From: a virus
Length of the DNA: 20,645 nt
Strand: one strand, 5' to 3'
IMG/VR virus record: IMGVR_UViG_3300047476_000111
Coordinates: 1-20,645 of that record
Both the position numbers and the translations under genes were made by a program. Below are positions 7,456 through 12,821 of this stretch, piece after piece. The notes below the pieces were generated by a model. That model made no database searches. It saw nothing but the letters and a program-made list of their open reading frames with translations, and was not told where the DNA came from. Position 1 is the first letter of the stretch. Each line of letters opens with the position of its first letter.

Positions 7456-7878
7456 CTAAGAAGTAGTTACTGTTCCAACAAAGGTTTTAGCCACTAACGC
7501 ATTTGGCGTCAACCCCGCATCGTTTGCCCTGGATCCGCCTACCGGATACCAGCCCCATTCAATAATTCGACTACCACCAGACGGATCTCCGGTTTGATCA
7601 ACATCTGGTCCAGTGCCCGTTTCAATCTGAAGCCCAGTGTATCCTGCTTGTGTATACGTTGTATCAGGCCGTGGGTTGCGAAGTGCCTGGGGATCATTGA
7701 CGGGGTACATACCAAGCTGCAACTGAGGCTGATCCGGCTCCCAACAAGTGGGGCAGACCAGCAAGTTGACGTTCTTTGTCTTGATAACGAGCTGGCGCAG
7801 TTGCTTCAGTTTGTACCGAAACCCGCACCTATCGCACTGCGATATGGCCCATTTACCAGAGGCAAACTTACTCGGCAT
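7456..7878 (-). CDS. Zinc-ribbon-like phage protein with CxxC...CxxC
   Basis: 140 residues; the ATG overlaps the previous stop (TAATG). The N-terminal half holds C15-x2-C18 and C42-x2-C45, separated by a basic helix-like stretch (YKLKQLRQLVIKTKNVN), a four-cysteine zinc ribbon of about 35 residues. Then comes EPDQPQLQLGMYPVNDPQAL and a Gly/Thr/Pro-rich C-terminal half that looks disordered or beta. The metal site is inferred from cysteine spacing. The gene sits between adaptor-like and basic-protein genes, so it is either a small virion component or a nucleic-acid-binding accessory factor. Fairly sure it is real, unsure of function. Confidence 0.8.
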   Translation of the reverse strand: MPSKFASGKWAISQCDRCGFRYKLKQLRQLVIKTKNVNLLVCPTCWEPDQPQLQLGMYPVNDPQALRNPRPDTTYTQAGYTGLQIETGTGPDVDQTGDPSGGSRIIEWGWYPVGGSRANDAGLTPNALVAKTFVGTVTTS

Positions 7879-8618
7879 TAGTAGAACAACTCACGCGGCG
7901 CAAGCCGTAGAGAAGCCTTTTCCCGGTCCTCAGAGGACGCCAACATCCACTGCTCTTCGTAGTCCATCTTCAGGCGATCAAGCCGTGGCTGACCTTCTGG
8001 GATCTTCAGAGCAATGTAATACGCTAACCCCGCTACCAGGCACGTCAATAACCGGAACGGGATGTCTTGGGTATTCGTGCCGTTACCCGCATCTTGAATC
8101 CTACGAAGACGCCAATACACAAAGGTGTAGTAGTCGCTCTGATCTGGCGCAGGCCAGACGTTAATCTTAGGATGGTCTACCCCAGTTGTTGTGTTTGTTC
8201 CGTTTGGACGCCCGCCCGGAGGGTAAGTAGCTCCAGAAGACCGGTCAATCCAGACCTGAATAGGACGCCCTTGTGCGTTTTTATTAGGTATCGTCGAGTA
8301 GGTAGAAACGCTAATACGGGTGATATTGATGTCGGTTTGGTTAACGCCAGTCTGAGTCCGGATTACGTGGTCCAGAAGATCAATCGTATCGACCGGCAAC
8401 TCGTAAGTAATCTGGCCCTGAACCATGGGGATCGAACCCTGCTCAATGGTCCAAAGGTTGATGCCTCGGTTAGCCCACTCAACTGTCAAAAGGTTTAGGC
8501 TGCGACGTGCAGTCCGAAGGTCGTAACCAGATCGAAGCTCACCCCCAGCACGCTCAAACGCCTCTTCAACGAGGTTATTGAGGTCTAAATTAAAGGTAGA
8601 GGTACCGGATGTGGTCAT
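7878..8618 (-). CDS. Probable head-tail adaptor (P22 gp4-like) protein
   Basis: 246 residues, ATG overlapping the upstream stop by four bases. The N-terminal helices read LNNLVEEAFERAGGELRSGY followed by RTARRSLNLLTVEWANRGINLW, an arrangement typical of portal-binding adaptor proteins in short-tailed phages. A beta segment (QGQITYELPVDTIDLLDHVIR) follows, then a central loop rich in Gly/Asn/Thr. Next is a PKINVWPAP-x-x-x-DYYTFVYWRLRRI strand pair, and finally a helical C-terminus with LTCLVAGLAYYIALKIPE. This protein would close the portal after DNA packaging and dock the tail. Family level is inferred from pattern; a structure prediction would settle it. Confidence 0.75.
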   Translation of the reverse strand: MTTSGTSTFNLDLNNLVEEAFERAGGELRSGYDLRTARRSLNLLTVEWANRGINLWTIEQGSIPMVQGQITYELPVDTIDLLDHVIRTQTGVNQTDINITRISVSTYSTIPNKNAQGRPIQVWIDRSSGATYPPGGRPNGTNTTTGVDHPKINVWPAPDQSDYYTFVYWRLRRIQDAGNGTNTQDIPFRLLTCLVAGLAYYIALKIPEGQPRLDRLKMDYEEQWMLASSEDREKASLRLAPRELFY

Positions 8619-8878
8619 TTTATTTTCCTGTGCCGAACAACTTTTTTAGCCACCGTACGAGGCTGTGGTACGTGCTGTGCTCCTGCGGCTTTACCGGCAC
8701 GCTTGGCTCGGGTGGTGGCGGCGTATTCTTGCGGGGAGAGGGCTTTGATCGCGGCTTTGGGGAGGTACCTTTCGCCGGTCGCTTCACTTCCTTGCGTAGA
8801 AGGTTTGCCACTCTTAGTTCTCCACTCTTGCTTGGTCCACGCCTTTAGACTTCTCTGCGGCTTTTTCAAGTTCGACAT
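8615..8878 (-). CDS. Small basic phage protein, KPQRSLKxWTKQ family
   Basis: 87 residues; ATG at 8878 lies inside the preceding small gene and has AGAGG upstream with 7-base spacing. The N-terminus KKPQRSLKAWTKQEWRTKSG, then GERYLPKAAIKALSPQEYA and a Lys/Arg-rich tail, match a recurring small-protein pattern that I recall from cyanophage-like and other aquatic phages. No function is known to me. It is strongly basic and soluble. It overlaps the upstream 57-residue gene by 65 bases in another frame and is coupled by four bases to the adaptor gene downstream. Confidence 0.8.
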   Translation of the reverse strand: MSNLKKPQRSLKAWTKQEWRTKSGKPSTQGSEATGERYLPKAAIKALSPQEYAATTRAKRAGKAAGAQHVPQPRTVAKKVVRHRKIK

Positions 8879-8987
8879 ACCGTTGCCTCTGCCTTATTTG
8901 TCTAAAGTCTTCTGACGCCTGCAAGATCCAGTTAAACACGTTTCCCTCGGAGGGGTCGTATACCGGAAACTTAATCCCGGTACCCAC
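8814..8987 (-). CDS. Short acidic/basic helical protein with GTG start, unknown function
   Basis: 57 residues from a GTG at 8987 preceded by AAGAAGG with 6-base spacing. It overlaps the end of the upstream gene by 17 bases and the start of the downstream gene by 65. It begins IKFPVYDPSEGNVFNWILQA, then a charged helix (EDFRQIRQRQRYVELEKAAEKS). The frame can be extended upstream to 9128, but that stretch is the shadow of the neighbouring gene, so the GTG start is preferred. The early aromatic/hydrophobic segment followed by an amphipathic helix looks protein-like. Function unknown; moderately sure it is translated. Confidence 0.6.
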   Translation of the reverse strand: MGTGIKFPVYDPSEGNVFNWILQASEDFRQIRQRQRYVELEKAAEKSKGVDQARVEN

Positions 8988-9252
8988 CGCCAGCCTTCTT
9001 GTACTGCTGAGCCAGCATCTGGGCTTTACGGGCACTCCACTGTCCAGGAGCGCCGCCCTTTCCGCCAGCTTTAATACGCTCAAACAAACTCTTACGCATA
9101 CCGGGTTTGGTGTAATTCCCCGCCTCATTGACGCGAGAAACCTTGCCGCCCTCGGCGTACATAGAAAACTTATCCCCGTCTTTACGAGTTTCAGTCTTAG
9201 GTTTCGGCATCTTTGAGGGGTTTATCGCCCCCATGCCCCGGCTCGCCATCAT
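8971..9252 (-). CDS. Small basic protein ending in a GQWSARKAQMLAQQYK motif
   Basis: 93 residues with two adjacent ATG codons at 9252 and 9249; GGAAG lies upstream. The N-terminal half is Lys/Met/Gly-rich (INPSKMPKPKTETRKDGDKF, then MYAEGGKVSRV). The C-terminal 45 residues form the better defined part: TKPGMRKSLFERIKAGGKG, then GQWSARKAQMLAQQYKKAGG. I recall that C-terminal pattern as a conserved domain in many phage small proteins, with no established activity. It lies in the run of small basic genes after the capsid genes. Confidence 0.8.
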   Translation of the reverse strand: MMASRGMGAINPSKMPKPKTETRKDGDKFSMYAEGGKVSRVNEAGNYTKPGMRKSLFERIKAGGKGGAPGQWSARKAQMLAQQYKKAGGGYRD

Positions 9253-9253
9253 G

Positions 9254-9733
9254 TCAGCACTTCCCGCCGTACTTCATACCTTTACCGCCAGCCATCTTTA
9301 CTTGCATGCCACGGGTCTTACCTTTTTTAGCAATACCATCAGCTTGCTTATGACCAGCAGCAAGTCCGCCAGCAGCCATTTTCTTGGCTTTGCCGCCGTA
9401 CTTCATACCTTTCATTTCAGCTTCTTCGTGCTTAACCATGGCTTTAGGAGCGCCTTTCTTTTTCATAAAGGACACTTCTTTCTTCATCATCGCTTTGGAC
9501 TCTTTCATCTCGCCACCTTCTCTCATTTTTGGTTTAGAAAGCCCAGCTTCGCTCAAGCCAATCGCCATCGCTTGCTTGGGGTTAGTTACTTTTTGCCCTG
9601 ACGAGGACTTTAATTTCCCCGCCTTGAACTCACGCATTACCTTGCCAACTTTGGCCTGTTTGGGCATAGGTTTACCGCCCATATCGGCAGACTTCCCGCC
9701 CGTGCTACCCATACCAAAACTGAGCTTTTTCAT
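9254..9733 (-). CDS. Lys/Gly/Met-rich basic protein with GKTRG motif (family member C)
   Basis: 159 residues, ATG overlapping the upstream stop by four bases. Composition is extreme: Lys, Gly, Met and Ala dominate, with few aromatics. Near residues 131-142 it carries ADGIAKKGKTRG, the motif that ends the two preceding small proteins, but here it is followed by 17 more residues. GMKYGGK occurs twice (around residue 110 and at the C-terminus), as do KMA-GG segments, pointing to internal duplication. The middle includes charged helices (REGGEMKESKAMMKKE). It is likely intrinsically disordered. Function unknown; high positive charge would suit DNA or polyanion contact. Confidence 0.78.
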   Translation of the reverse strand: MKKLSFGMGSTGGKSADMGGKPMPKQAKVGKVMREFKAGKLKSSSGQKVTNPKQAMAIGLSEAGLSKPKMREGGEMKESKAMMKKEVSFMKKKGAPKAMVKHEEAEMKGMKYGGKAKKMAAGGLAAGHKQADGIAKKGKTRGMQVKMAGGKGMKYGGKC

Positions 9734-10005
9734 ACCATCCGTCCTCGGGTTTTACCGCGCTGAGCAATACCGTCGGCGCGTTTAGAAGCTGATCCCATGC
9801 TAGGCTTAGAAGTTTTAACAGCGCCCATCTTGGATGCGCCAACTTTGCCACCCTTCTTCATCATCTGAGTAGCGGGGATTCGGCTGTCCATTTCTCCACT
9901 GCGAGTAAGGCGAACACGCTCGGCAGCACCTGCGTCTGTACGGGGGAGGCCACTACCTTTGTCACCTCCTCTAATTTTGCTAATTAGGCGTCGAAATACA
10001 TTCAT
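9730..10005 (-). CDS. Small basic protein ending in GKTRG motif (family member B)
   Basis: 91 residues. It begins MNVFRRLISKIRGGDKGSGL, followed by a Gly/Arg-rich linker with a PRTDAGAAERVRLTRSGEMD segment. A Lys/Ser/Met-rich part (GGKVGASKMGAVKTSKPSMG) follows, and the protein ends ADGIAQRGKTRGRMV (residues 77-91). That end matches the last 15 residues of the upstream 70-residue protein at most positions. The downstream gene overlaps its stop as ATGA, so they are translationally coupled. No membrane segment or enzyme motif is visible. Confidence 0.77.
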   Translation of the reverse strand: MNVFRRLISKIRGGDKGSGLPRTDAGAAERVRLTRSGEMDSRIPATQMMKKGGKVGASKMGAVKTSKPSMGSASKRADGIAQRGKTRGRMV

Positions 10006-10007
10006 AG

Positions 10008-10220
10008 TTACACCATCTTTCCACGAGTTTTACCGCGCTTAGCGCAGCCATCAGCTACCTTGCGATAACCAGCCTGACCACCAGCAGCAAACTTTTTAGT
10101 AAAGCGAATGCCGGGAACGCGCTTACCTGTATCGGGGTTCCGAATAAGATCCGGCTCAACGCGACCACCAGCAATCTCAATGCCTGGTCTTGGTATTTGT
10201 GGTTTGTCGTTAAACATCAT
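10008..10220 (-). CDS. Small basic protein ending in GKTRG motif (family member A)
   Basis: 70 residues. Two consecutive ATGs lie at 10220 and 10217; AAGGGG upstream is better spaced for the second, so the mature start may be one residue later. The N-terminal half is Pro/Ile/Gly-rich (PQIPRPGIEIAGGRVEPDL). The C-terminal half reads FAAGGQAGYRKV then ADGCAKRGKTRGKMV (residues 56-70). That terminal motif recurs in the next two genes, defining a small paralogous set. It is the only one with Cys in the motif (ADGCA rather than ADGIA). Function unknown. Confidence 0.77.
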   Translation of the reverse strand: MMFNDKPQIPRPGIEIAGGRVEPDLIRNPDTGKRVPGIRFTKKFAAGGQAGYRKVADGCAKRGKTRGKMV

Positions 10221-10460
10221 TTACCCCTTTGAAATAAGCCGGTCAATTTTTTCTTCAAGCCGGTTAAAGCGTTGATCAATGTGTTCAGTAATTCTTTCAA
10301 CTTCTGCTTTAGTGACGTTATCACGGGCCACCTCCACTCTTGTTTGGTTAATCAGCGTTTCAACATCGCTGAGCTTTTTGAACTTTTCGTGCGCCATATA
10401 AGCCACCAGTCCAAGGACTAGACTTAATCCGCCGTTCCATAAAAGAATTGTGCTATCCAT
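10221..10460 (-). CDS. Small single-pass membrane protein with coiled coil (holin-like?)
   Basis: 79 residues, start codon immediately after the upstream stop. Residues 5-23 form one hydrophobic segment (ILLWNGGLSLVLGLVAY), then a basic patch, then a long charged heptad-like helix to the C-terminus (VERITEHIDQRFNRLEEKID), predicted to be a coiled coil. An N-terminal membrane anchor plus cytoplasmic or periplasmic coiled coil occurs in some small phage membrane proteins placed near lysis genes. No endolysin is adjacent here, so a holin role is only one option. Alternatives are a membrane-tethering factor for virion assembly or a DNA-entry component. Confidence 0.75.
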   Translation of the reverse strand: MDSTILLWNGGLSLVLGLVAYMAHEKFKKLSDVETLINQTRVEVARDNVTKAEVERITEHIDQRFNRLEEKIDRLISKG

Positions 10461-10730
10461 TTAGCAATTCCACGCTCTTAGGGATTTATTAATACGAGAG
10501 TTTGGGTCTTTTTTAGCCTTTTCCCCAGTCAACTTAGCCTTCATCCCAGACATCCGAGCACAAAACGACTTGCGCCGCGCTGCGTCTTTATCAGTTTTGG
10601 GTTTAGGGGCAGGGGGTTTTAGGCCAGGCTTGCCAGGGTTTGCCGCGTTATACGAAGCACGTCCCTTGGCATTAAGCCCACCCTTTGGGTTCTTGCCAGC
10701 TTTAGTCTGCCACGCGGGAGACTTAGCCAT
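10461..10730 (-). CDS. Small basic DUF6321-like phage protein
   Basis: 89 residues, overlapping the upstream stop by 8 bases. It begins KSPAWQTKAGKNPKGGLNAK then GRASYNAA, continues with a Pro/Lys-rich linker (PGLKPPAPKPKTDKDA), and ends with RRKSFCARMSGM followed by INKSLRAWNC. The GKNPKGGLNAKGRASY and RRKSFCARMSGM blocks match what I recall as the DUF6321 phage family; the family number is from memory. Its activity is unknown. Two Cys residues (in FCARM and the C-terminal Cys) could be structural. It opens the run of small basic proteins downstream of the capsid genes. Confidence 0.82.
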   Translation of the reverse strand: MAKSPAWQTKAGKNPKGGLNAKGRASYNAANPGKPGLKPPAPKPKTDKDAARRKSFCARMSGMKAKLTGEKAKKDPNSRINKSLRAWNC

Positions 10731-11010
10731 AGAACACCGTAATAGATGTTAAGTCTGTTACGTCAGCATACACGCTGGTTTCACAACGAACACCTTCCCC
10801 TGGAACAACAATATTAAATGGGGCTGGGGTAGTGTTAGCAGGCCAACTAGCTTGAAACACTACAGTGCCACCAGAACCACCATCTTTAATAACAAGTGAA
10901 CCGGCAGTCGTGGCAGGAGAAATTAAAATCCCTTTAATACGAGCAGGTCCACTGAAAATATCGCCATCGTTAATACGATACGTACTTTTTACATCATATT
11001 GCATCGCCAT
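10723..11010 (-). CDS. Small beta-rich virion-type protein, unknown function
   Basis: 95 residues, ATG at 11010 inside the 3' end of the 55-residue gene (17-base overlap). It begins MAMQYDVKSTYRINDGDIF and then shows a beta pattern: ARIKGILISPATTAGSLVIK, TVVFQASWPAN, FNIVVPGEGVRCETSVYADV, ending TSITVFYG. Such small single-domain beta proteins near capsid genes are often decoration or tail-spike-base proteins, but I cannot name the family. No membrane segment or metal site is visible. Confidence 0.78.
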   Translation of the reverse strand: MAMQYDVKSTYRINDGDIFSGPARIKGILISPATTAGSLVIKDGGSGGTVVFQASWPANTTPAPFNIVVPGEGVRCETSVYADVTDLTSITVFYG

Positions 11011-11161
11011 TTGGGTTCTCCGTCTCTGCGTCTAACCGGTTAATTAGCATCTGATAAGCGGCGATGGTGGCTTGAGCTTGAATTTGAAAGACTTGCGCCT
11101 TGTTCAATTCTTGCTCAAGCTCCTTGATCTCAGCTTCCAGAAATTCCTTGGTTATCTGCAT
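10994..11161 (-). CDS. 55-residue coiled-coil protein overlapping both neighbours
   Basis: This short frame fills the otherwise empty gap 11011-11160. Its ATG at 11161 overlaps the upstream stop (TAATG), and its TGA at 10994-10996 lies 17 bases inside the next gene. The product begins MQITKEFLEAEIKELEQELN and continues as a Gln/Ala-rich helix to LINRLDAE, with heptad-like hydrophobics, so a coiled coil is predicted. The tight coupling at both ends, helical periodicity and absence of any other frame make it convincing despite its size. I recall similar short helical proteins in phage structural operons; function unknown. Confidence 0.78.
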   Translation of the reverse strand: MQITKEFLEAEIKELEQELNKAQVFQIQAQATIAAYQMLINRLDAETENPNGDAI

Positions 11162-11757
11162 TAGGCAATGCTGGTGCCAACGGTGATGTAGTGGGGTACA
11201 CCGCCAACCAGAATCTTGATGCCTTTGGCAGTACCACCAACAGTACCGGTTGCAACGATGGTAGCGGCGGGGCCACTCTCAATGTTCAACAGGTTCTGAA
11301 CTTCACCAGTCTGCGAGCCGCTGTCCGTAACACGGATAAACGAAGAAGCTGCGCCAAGCGTTACGTTGGAGCTATAGTCAGTATCCAACTGGAGAACAGC
11401 CAGCGTGCCGCCAGGAGTCGTTGCCGAGCCACCCAGAGTTGCACGAATTGCGTTAGCAGCGCCAGAAATTGTGCCAGTTGTATTGATCGACGTGGAGATG
11501 TGTGCGCCGTTGATTGTGCCGCCAGTAGCTGCACCTGCACCGGTCACAACGGAGAAAGCACGGAGAGTCTCGCCCGAACCAGTCGAGGTAAAGGACAGAC
11601 GCTGATAAGAAAGACGGGTATCGCCAGTAGTGGCAGAAGTAGTACCGTAAGAGCTGGAGATATTACCTGCGGAAGTTACTGCGATGGGGTCGGTAGAAGT
11701 ACCGCCAATGAAGCCATTTTGCGACGCGACTGGGCCGCTGAACGTGGTCTGAGCCAT
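11161..11757 (-). CDS. Thr/Ser/Gly-rich virion surface or fibre-like protein
   Basis: The start is set at ATG 11757 (198 residues, MAQTTFSGPVAS), which follows AAAGG with 6-base spacing; an in-frame ATG at 11781 would add eight residues that have no ribosome site. The protein is nearly all Thr, Ser, Gly, Ala and Ile, predicted beta, with SFIRVTDSGSQTGEVQNLLN and GIKILVGGVPHYITVG near the C-terminus. I recall a similar C-terminal pattern in structural proteins of aquatic phages. It is the first gene after the capsid-gene terminator, so it is expressed by read-through or from its own promoter. A capsid decoration or head-fibre role is plausible. Confidence 0.8.
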   Translation of the reverse strand: MAQTTFSGPVASQNGFIGGTSTDPIAVTSAGNISSSYGTTSATTGDTRLSYQRLSFTSTGSGETLRAFSVVTGAGAATGGTINGAHISTSINTTGTISGAANAIRATLGGSATTPGGTLAVLQLDTDYSSNVTLGAASSFIRVTDSGSQTGEVQNLLNIESGPAATIVATGTVGGTAKGIKILVGGVPHYITVGTSIA

Positions 11758-11861
11758 GTTAAACCTTTCGTGTAGTAGCACATCCCCATATCGTCTCTAC
11801 TACGTCTGCTAGGTCAGTCGATATGAGTAAAAAATCCTAGACTTACAGCGAAGAATACAGC
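11758..11861 (-). promoter_or_regulatory. Non-coding leader with inverted repeats after the capsid terminator
   Basis: About 104 bases lie between the terminator and the 198-residue gene. They hold a 7-bp inverted repeat (GTAGTAG at 11772-11778 with CTACTAC at 11797-11803, 18-base loop) and a 6-bp pair ATATCG/CGATAT near 11788-11824. On the minus strand a weak promoter candidate reads TTGCTG, 18 bases, TAGGAT around 11833-11864. The -35 part overlaps the terminator's T-tract, so it could restart transcription just after termination. Hairpins would form in the leader just upstream of the ribosome site. The leader is clear; the promoter call is weak. Confidence 0.4.
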
Positions 11862-11885
11862 AAAAGGGGGGCTTTGCAACCCCCC
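11862..11885 (-). terminator. Intrinsic terminator after major capsid gene
   Basis: On the minus strand GGGGGG-TT-GCAA-AG-CCCCCC is followed by TTTT. Six G-C pairs, a T-A pair and a T-G wobble close a GCAA (GNRA) tetraloop, and the stem ends in a short U-tract. It begins 12 bases after the capsid stop codon. This is the only gap over about 20 bases inside the operon apart from the leader that follows. It would stop or attenuate transcription after the most abundant structural transcript. The stabilising tetraloop may also protect the capsid mRNA 3' end. Confidence 0.85.
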
Positions 11886-11897
11886 TCCGTACAACAA

Positions 11898-12809
11898 TTA
11901 GGCAGCGCCCGGTGAACCGAACACGCCAAGCGGATCCGACCAGCCGAAGCTATAACGCTCACGAGCCTTGTAACGTACGTTACCGGTGTCAAAGTCACCG
12001 TCCATGGACTGAGCCAGGGGCGTACGAACAAAGTGCTTGAGACCGTTAGGAACGTCGGTCGTCAGGAACCATGCGTCTGTATCCGTCAAGAAGTGGTTAA
12101 CGGCATATCCCTCGGGGATAGAACCGTTGTTCTTCAGTGCATTGATGTCGTTATCGGCAGTGCCAACACGCAGCTCGGTCTCAAGGATTCGAGTTGCAAC
12201 GAACATCAGTGACGGGGGAACAATCAGCTTCTTGGGCTTAGCAGCGATGAGCAGACCACGCTCGTCCGTCCAGCCAGCGATCTGAATAACGGCGGCTTCC
12301 AAAGAAGTCTCGTTCAGGTCGGCAGGTGTGGAAGGCTCGTTACTGTTAACACCACCGGAAACCAGAGGATGCTGAGTCGAGAAGAGCTCAACGCCGTCAC
12401 CACCGGGGTAGTTAGACGAGAAGCCGTTATTCAGGACGGCAGCAGCTTTAGTCTGCTTGGTGTAAGCCATAGCACGAGCCAGAGCCTTGGTATAACGAGC
12501 CGAAAGGCTGTCATACAGGTTGTCCTCGATTGCCTCTTCCGTGAGGGAGAAGCCCAGGACGATGGTCTCGTGGTTATAGCGAGCGGTCCATGCCTCTTGT
12601 GCATTGTCATAAGCCATGGCAGCGCCTTCGGCCTTGACTGGTGCAGCAGAGAAGCCAGACAGCTTCGTTTCTTCTTCGAAGGAACGCTCGGAGCTTTCGG
12701 TCTCGAAAATCTCCTTGTGCTCTTCGCCGTAACGTGCGTACTCCATACCGAACAACGCGTTCAGGCCTGGGAGCAGCTCTTTCAGTAGTTGTGCGCGTGA
12801 AATAGCCAT
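11898..12809 (-). CDS. Major capsid protein (Mu gpT-like, HK97 fold expected)
   Basis: 303 residues; ATG at 12809 has AAGGAG upstream with 8-base spacing. The protein opens with a helical MAISRAQLLKELLPGLNALF, then an acidic helix. The NHETIVLGFSLTEEAIEDNL and LARAMAYTKQTKAAAVLN blocks form the spine-helix region. The middle carries LSTQHPLV-like and ADLNETSLEAAVIQI segments, and the C-terminus reads RERYSFGWSDPLGVFGSPGA. That closing pattern and the length fit Mu gpT-type major head subunits. No protease gene is seen upstream, so cleavage of the N-terminus is not suggested. The terminator directly downstream and the strong ribosome site fit a highly expressed product. Confidence 0.9.
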   Translation of the reverse strand: MAISRAQLLKELLPGLNALFGMEYARYGEEHKEIFETESSERSFEEETKLSGFSAAPVKAEGAAMAYDNAQEAWTARYNHETIVLGFSLTEEAIEDNLYDSLSARYTKALARAMAYTKQTKAAAVLNNGFSSNYPGGDGVELFSTQHPLVSGGVNSNEPSTPADLNETSLEAAVIQIAGWTDERGLLIAAKPKKLIVPPSLMFVATRILETELRVGTADNDINALKNNGSIPEGYAVNHFLTDTDAWFLTTDVPNGLKHFVRTPLAQSMDGDFDTGNVRYKARERYSFGWSDPLGVFGSPGAA

Positions 12810-12821
12810 TTAAATTACTCC

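Noticed and set aside
8620-8811. Minus-strand 63-residue frame from GTG, Pro/Lys-rich
   Set aside because: It lies wholly inside the KPQRSLKxWTKQ gene in another frame, and its composition (PPPP, KPRSKPSP) follows from that gene's bases. Its GTG has GGAG upstream, so translation is not excluded, but nothing supports it as a protein.
8988-9128. N-terminal extension of the 57-residue gene to 9128
   Set aside because: This stretch is the antiparallel-free shadow of the 93-residue gene in another frame, gives an unlikely Cys/Leu/Arg start, and the GTG at 8987 has a better ribosome site.
9128-9785. Plus-strand Phe/Ser-rich frames of 157 and 133 residues
   Set aside because: They are antisense to the Lys/Met-rich gene, where AAG and AAA read back as Leu and Phe; no ribosome site.
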